10,028 nt of DNA from an uncultured Opitutia bacterium (GTDB taxonomy: Bacteria > Verrucomicrobiota > Verrucomicrobiia > Opitutales > UBA953): assembly GCA_903829855.1 (NCBI GenBank), contig CAIKRN010000007.1:1-10028 (forward strand), given 5' to 3'. Below the pieces are notes generated by a model. It did no database searches, had not been told where the DNA came from, and saw only the letters and a program-made list of their open reading frames with translations. Below are positions 7,501 through 10,028 of this stretch, piece by piece; the stretch's first letter is position 1, and each line of letters starts with the position of its first letter. The translations under genes were made by a program, and so were the position numbers.

Positions 7501-7678
7501 TCGTGGGGTTCTGGACCATCGGTTCAGCCGCGAAGAGCGAAACCGTGAGGCCTTCGGCCACGGTCAGCTTGGCGACGCCGGCCTGGGCTTTATCAAGCCC
7601 GTAGGTGTCCGGCACTTGCGCGCGGACTTCGGTTTGCAGGGTGAGGAGGGTGCTGAGGAGGCACAGGGAGTATCGCAT
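4568..7678 (-). CDS. PVC-type membrane-bound dehydrogenase with HEAT repeats and C-terminal cytochrome c domain
   Basis: A 1036-residue exported protein of the Pirellula/Verrucomicrobium architecture. After a Sec signal (1 to about 20, ending VRA), residues about 35-445 form a beta-propeller like the sorbosone/glucose dehydrogenase group. Marks are DARGRVWITEAANYRKW (64-80), DHSTHAFVHGTDGKLYFNFG (165-184), SDNDDDGNRGVRINF (275-289), GSPTG (340-344) and RPADVAVHPDGSLFVADWYD (399-418). From about 455 to 880 there are alpha-helical HEAT-like repeats (for example AVPALQALATKGDNRMRARALA). A c-type heme domain closes the protein, with CTLCH at 912-916 and MMPSGL at 1008-1013 offering a Met ligand. 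By family analogy it oxidises a sugar or alcohol outside the cytoplasm, perhaps with PQQ, and hands electrons to its own heme; the substrate is unknown. The ATG at 7676-7678 starts the signal peptide; its leader is AT-rich without a clear ribosome site. Confidence 0.9.
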   Translation of the reverse strand: MRYSLCLLSTLLTLQTEVRAQVPDTYGLDKAQAGVAKLTVAEGLTVSLFAAEPMVQNPTNMDIDARGRVWITEAANYRKWANPPIRPEGDRIMVLEDTLGKGVADKATVYYQDPSINSALGIAVLGNDVIVSVSPYVFLLRDTVGDGVAHKRYILLSGTGGKQHDHSTHAFVHGTDGKLYFNFGNASTELNQPMGGMVEVPLHGDNLDSYVRDRTTHVKDLAGNTINAQRKPYQQGMAFRADYADGKLSNFEVLGNNFRNNYEVVSDSLGNIFQSDNDDDGNRGVRINFMMEHGNYGYADEMTGSGWQTKRVNIESEIPRRHWHQNDPGVVPNLIVTGAGSPTGILVNEGTGLGAQFQNQIIHCDAGPGVVRAYPLTKDGAGFRASITNILTSKDPWFRPADVAVHPDGSLFVADWYDAGVGGHAMADHDVNYLRGRIYRVANKGAALVAPKVSELTLESALEALQSPNKATQYNAYTHLVKLGDSAVPALQALATKGDNRMRARALAILVRNPTAAVPALRAALTDKDPELIIAALRLAAMRGAAHQLETSPLANEPGLVNSLINHADPQVRRQLAISLYHSSQGTEIWAKLAAQHDGVDRWNLEALGIGAIGNDEKCFDAWMSEVKGNWNTAGGRDIVWRLRTPKVAPLLAQLLIADPSQLRYLRSFDFIPDSPERDAALLQLAKANPSLTVLTESLQRLTRTAAKNTPEFKAIVEETLARSQGKPAFVDLIGAMGVGKHADELLQTAFALGSAPEALDAINLLLRDKGTTDKVRDVLRKGQPSEASMLIAMLGNLGQTSAKEILRDEILHAKTPERKSEAIRALAKTQAGASQLLTLAKEGHFPSELRGVAASALTQVQYAALKNDIAREFPTPGSLGGNRLPSIPELSKLRGDAAQGKVVFERPASSCTLCHRIGNLGVDFGPALSGIGAKLPKEAIFDSIINPNAGISMGFETTELSLRGNNTAMGILRSETAQEVVLALPGGALQKFSTADIQRRNKLTTSMMPSGLNQALTQQDLVDLVEYLSTQKAVK

Positions 7679-7727
7679 AGTTATTTTGGTAAAAGATTTT
7701 AAAATTATGTGAGGTTGAGAGAGGGTC
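7679..7727. other. AT-rich leader before the dehydrogenase gene
   Basis: This 49-base gap is much richer in A/T than its surroundings and contains the perfect palindrome ATTTTAAAAT at 7696-7705. On the minus strand TAAAAT could serve as a -10-like hexamer, but I see no matching -35, so a promoter is only a possibility. The openness may instead help ribosome loading on the long dehydrogenase message, which lacks a Shine-Dalgarno site. Confidence 0.3.
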
Positions 7728-8441
7728 TTACTTCGCGGCCAAGGTCTCGACTTTTACGTCGTCGAACCACCCCGCTAGGTCTTTGCCTTTTTGGCCGCCG
7801 ATGGAAAGTTGCACGGTCAGTTTGGGCTCATCGCCAGCATTGGTCGTGTAGGTGATGACCTGCTTACCGTCGATGAAGCCGAGAATCTCCTTGCCGTGCA
7901 TCTCCGCGACAAGGTCATGCCAGACGTCGGGGGCGAGGGTGACTTTCTCGCGCTTGGCCCAGATGAACTTGCGGTTGGGTTCGCCTTTCTTCTTCAGTTC
8001 GGCGGCCTCCGGTGAGCCTTTCGGGAAAAGGTTTGTTTCGTCCCAAGCCACGATCTTGTCGGTCAGGATGTGGAAGCCCGCGAGGTGGAAGTTTTTAATC
8101 TCGATGACTGGATTGTCGCCGTTGAAGCAAATGGCGACGAGCGTGCCCACTTGCATCTTGAAGCGTAGGCTCAGGCGGACGTCCTTGCCGCTGATCTTGT
8201 GGAAGATGCCAGAGGGGTGGATATCGCCGAAGGCTTGTCCGCGGAGCGCGCCGTCATCAATACTCCAGAAGCGCTTGGACGGATCACCGTCCGTCAGTGT
8301 CTTATCGAGGCCACGCCAGTCCCGTTTGACCGCCGCCGCATCAGAGAAGTTCTCCGTGAATTGGACCGCACTCGGCTGATCGGCCGCGAGGAGGGCGGCG
8401 AATGGGGCGAGCAGGAGTGCGGCGACAACGAACTTTATCAT
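7728..8441 (-). CDS. Secreted DUF1080/ConA-like domain protein
   Basis: A 237-residue exported protein: a Sec signal (MIKFVVAALLLAPFAALLA) and a single beta-sandwich-like domain. Its pattern resembles DUF1080/LamG folds: FTENFSDAAAVKRDW at the front, FWSIDDGALRG, a strand VRLSLRFKMQVGTLVAI, then VWHDLVAEMHGKEILGFIDG and the closing GWFDDVKVETL. Such domains bind or cleave glycans (some DUF1080 proteins act on 3-keto-sugars), but the similarity here is loose and the activity is unproven. I start it at the ATG at 8439-8441. A TTG at 8448-8450 would add only three residues (M/L-A-C) and directly abuts the DUF1552 stop codon. The ATG lies 9 bases after that stop, so translation is probably coupled. 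It sits between the DUF1552 gene and the dehydrogenase gene. Confidence 0.75.
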   Translation of the reverse strand: MIKFVVAALLLAPFAALLAADQPSAVQFTENFSDAAAVKRDWRGLDKTLTDGDPSKRFWSIDDGALRGQAFGDIHPSGIFHKISGKDVRLSLRFKMQVGTLVAICFNGDNPVIEIKNFHLAGFHILTDKIVAWDETNLFPKGSPEAAELKKKGEPNRKFIWAKREKVTLAPDVWHDLVAEMHGKEILGFIDGKQVITYTTNAGDEPKLTVQLSIGGQKGKDLAGWFDDVKVETLAAK

Positions 8442-8450
8442 ACAAGCCAA

Positions 8451-9746
8451 TCAAGCCACCATCTGGGTCAGCTCGCCTGAGCTGTCGCCATGGCGTTCGG
8501 CCTTCACGCCGACGCCGCGGAGCATCGCCAGCCAGGCGTTACAAAGCGGGGTGTCCTTCGGGGCGATGATGTTGTGGCCCAGCTTCATGCCGGCGCCGCG
8601 GCCGGTCACGAGGGTGGGGCAGTTGTCGAGGTTATGCTCGGTGCGGAGGTTGCTGCCGTAAGCCAGGGCGATATGGTCGAAGAGACAGCTACCGTCGGAC
8701 TCCTTGGTGGACTTCAGCTTATCGATGAAGCCAGCGAGGAGTTCGCTCTGCGCGAGGTCGCGTCGCTGGGATGCATCGAGTTTGTCGCCCAGTGTGGAGT
8801 GGTAGTGGCTCATGTCGTGCGGCGCGACTTTCACGCCGATACTAGTGAGGAGGGTGCTGACCGGCTGGCGGTAGGTCATCACGCGCGTGCTGTCGGTGCG
8901 CATCGCGGCGATCATGATATCGTACATGATCTTAATCTCTTCGCGTCCGGCGAGGCCAGGTTGAGGTTCGGGGAGGTCGGTCTTGGGCTGAGGGACGCCG
9001 AGCCACTGCTCGTCCTTACTCAGGCGGACTTCAATCTCGCGGATACCCTGGAAATATTCATCGAGTTTGGCGGCATCATTCTTGGAGAGGTCGCGACGTA
9101 GGTCGCGGGCGTTCTCGACGACGGTGTCCAGTACGCTGCGGCGTTGGGCGAGCATGGCCTTCTGTTGGGCGATGGGTGTATTGTCCTTCGCAAAGAGACG
9201 GTGATAGGCCGCGACCGGTCCGTTCTCGCCGCCGATGGGCTTGCCGGACGCGTTCCAAGCCATCGACAGGCCGGGGCCGTGGCCGGAAGCTTCGGCGTTC
9301 TCGCCGCCGTTCAGCTGTAGGGAGGAGAAGCGGGTTGCGAGTCCGATTTGGGCGGCGGCTACCTGGTCGGCCGAGATGCTATTGTGTGTGGTCTGGCCGG
9401 GCTCGGCGTAGCGGTTAGCGCCCGTGAGCCAGTACGTGCTGCCGGCGTGGCCTTCGTTGGAATATTTATTCCAGAGGCCCTGGATGACGGAGAAGTCGGC
9501 CTTGTGGCGGGCGAGCGGTCCGAGCCCCGCCGGGAGGGTGTAATCCTTGCCTGGCTGCTTCACGTCGGGGAACCAGCTCTCGGTGGTGATGCCCCAGCCG
9601 AAGCTGAGGAAGATGAGGCGCTTGGGCGGGGTGGGTGCTGGGGCGGCGGAGGCAAAGCGCTGGAAGCCTAAGGAAGCGAGTACGGGCAGGGCGACAAGGG
9701 CGCTACTGGAGCGCAGGAAGTGTCTGCGGGTCTGGGGGAGGCTCAT
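8451..9746 (-). CDS. DUF1552 family protein with Tat signal
   Basis: A 431-residue protein that begins with a twin-arginine signal (TRRHFLRSSSALVALPVLASLG; Arg7-Arg8), so it is probably folded, perhaps with a cofactor, before export. The rest matches DUF1552: PKRLIFLSFGWGITTESWFP (41-60), GHAGSTYWLTG (99-109), HGPGLSMAWN (156-165), MTYRQPVSTLL (290-300), the His-rich HDMSHYHS (310-317) and LAYGSNLRTEHNLDNCPTLVTGRG (361-384). The GHAG...LTG and late TEHN...GRG blocks recall DUF1501/alkaline-phosphatase-like proteins, so a metal-dependent hydrolase is possible but unproven. Family function is unknown. In PVC bacteria and myxobacteria it is commonly paired with a DUF1592-class cytochrome gene, as here: the upstream gene ends 11 bases before this ATG. 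No ribosome site is visible, which again suggests translational coupling. Confidence 0.92.
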   Translation of the reverse strand: MSLPQTRRHFLRSSSALVALPVLASLGFQRFASAAPAPTPPKRLIFLSFGWGITTESWFPDVKQPGKDYTLPAGLGPLARHKADFSVIQGLWNKYSNEGHAGSTYWLTGANRYAEPGQTTHNSISADQVAAAQIGLATRFSSLQLNGGENAEASGHGPGLSMAWNASGKPIGGENGPVAAYHRLFAKDNTPIAQQKAMLAQRRSVLDTVVENARDLRRDLSKNDAAKLDEYFQGIREIEVRLSKDEQWLGVPQPKTDLPEPQPGLAGREEIKIMYDIMIAAMRTDSTRVMTYRQPVSTLLTSIGVKVAPHDMSHYHSTLGDKLDASQRRDLAQSELLAGFIDKLKSTKESDGSCLFDHIALAYGSNLRTEHNLDNCPTLVTGRGAGMKLGHNIIAPKDTPLCNAWLAMLRGVGVKAERHGDSSGELTQMVA

Positions 9747-9757
9747 GGGGGTAAGGG

Positions 9758-10028
9758 TTATTTAGTGTGGAATTCAGGGCTCGCAACGAGGGAGTGGATG
9801 AATTCGCGGACTGCGAGGTCCTTGCGCTCAGCCTGCCCTACCATTGAGTCGATGAGGGGTTGGTCACGAAAGCCGACAGGTCGTCCGAGGGCGTATTCAA
9901 TGAGGGCTTCACTGAAGCCTCGGGCAAAGGCGTCGGACTTCGAGGCCACGATGTCCCGTAAACCATAGTAATCCTTGAAGGCAGGGCCTTTGTAGAGTGC
10001 GGCCGCGGAATCGATGGTCCAGGTCTTG
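9758..10028 (-). CDS. DUF1592-class protein, C-terminal end (DUF1585 domain)
   Basis: Partial gene entering from the right edge; the last 89 residues are visible, ending with TAA at 9758-9760. An open frame runs through the edge with no stop, and the apparent internal GTG start at 9949 is not the true start. The visible part matches the DUF1585 C-terminus: FKDYYGLRDIVASKSDAFARGFSEALIEYALGRPVGFRD, then EFIHSLVASPEFHTK. DUF1585 closes the large PSCyt1-DUF1587-DUF1595-DUF1592-DUF1588-DUF1585 proteins, so the missing part probably carries a heme and a signal peptide (inference). It is directly upstream of DUF1552, its usual partner. Together with the gene at the left edge it makes two members of this class within one block. 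Confidence 0.85.
   Translation of the reverse strand, partial: KTWTIDSAAALYKGPAFKDYYGLRDIVASKSDAFARGFSEALIEYALGRPVGFRDQPLIDSMVGQAERKDLAVREFIHSLVASPEFHTK

Noticed and set aside
8442..8450. TTG start at 8448-8450 for the DUF1080-like protein
   Set aside because: The ATG three codons later begins a cleaner signal peptide; the difference is only three residues, so this is a mild preference.
9758..9949. A stand-alone 63-residue gene starting at the GTG at 9949
   Set aside because: The frame stays open to the window edge and the upstream residues fit the DUF1585 domain, so this is the tail of a larger gene.

Overview
All nine genes I can support in this window lie on the minus strand and read from the right end to the left end. 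Gaps between them are short (9 to about 170 bases), so the layout looks like one long operon or two adjoining ones. The base composition is GC-rich (roughly 60% by eye). The protein families point to the PVC group, most likely Verrucomicrobiota (an Opitutae-like or related lineage). These families are PSCyt1/DUF1587...DUF1585 cytochrome proteins, a Tat-exported DUF1552 protein, a Pirellula/Verrucomicrobium-type membrane-bound dehydrogenase with HEAT repeats and a C-terminal heme domain, and DUF1080. Planctomycetes are the main alternative; I cannot settle this without a search.

Layout in transcription order (right to left): (1) the C-terminal end of a DUF1592-class protein (DUF1585 domain), cut by the window edge at 10028; (2) a DUF1552 protein with a twin-arginine signal; (3) a small secreted DUF1080/ConA-like protein; (4) a 1036-residue propeller dehydrogenase + HEAT + cytochrome c protein; (5) an SGNH esterase fused to a DUF1080 domain; (6) a 172-base gap holding a large inverted-repeat element, then a TauE/SafE permease; (7) an SMP-30/NHL-like propeller lipoprotein; (8) a second, stand-alone SGNH esterase; (9) the N-terminal part of another PSCyt1/DUF1587 protein with the heme motif CVECH, cut by the edge at 1.

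How they may work together (inference): almost every product has an export signal, so this looks like an envelope or extracellular module for oxidative attack on carbohydrates. The SGNH enzymes would remove ester groups. The propeller dehydrogenase would oxidise a sugar and pass electrons to its own heme and to the CxxCH cytochrome proteins. The DUF1080 domains (a family with known 3-keto-disaccharide hydrolase members) could cleave the oxidised sugar, and the propeller lipoprotein could act as a lactonase-like or binding protein. The TauE/SafE permease could export a small sulfur or organic anion.

The most unusual non-coding feature is the pair of 26-base near-perfect inverted arms at 3098-3209, which looks like a REPIN or MITE and overlaps the longest possible start of the permease gene. 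No RNA genes, CRISPR arrays, transposase genes or convincing intrinsic terminators were seen, and no gene-free stretch exceeds about 170 bases.
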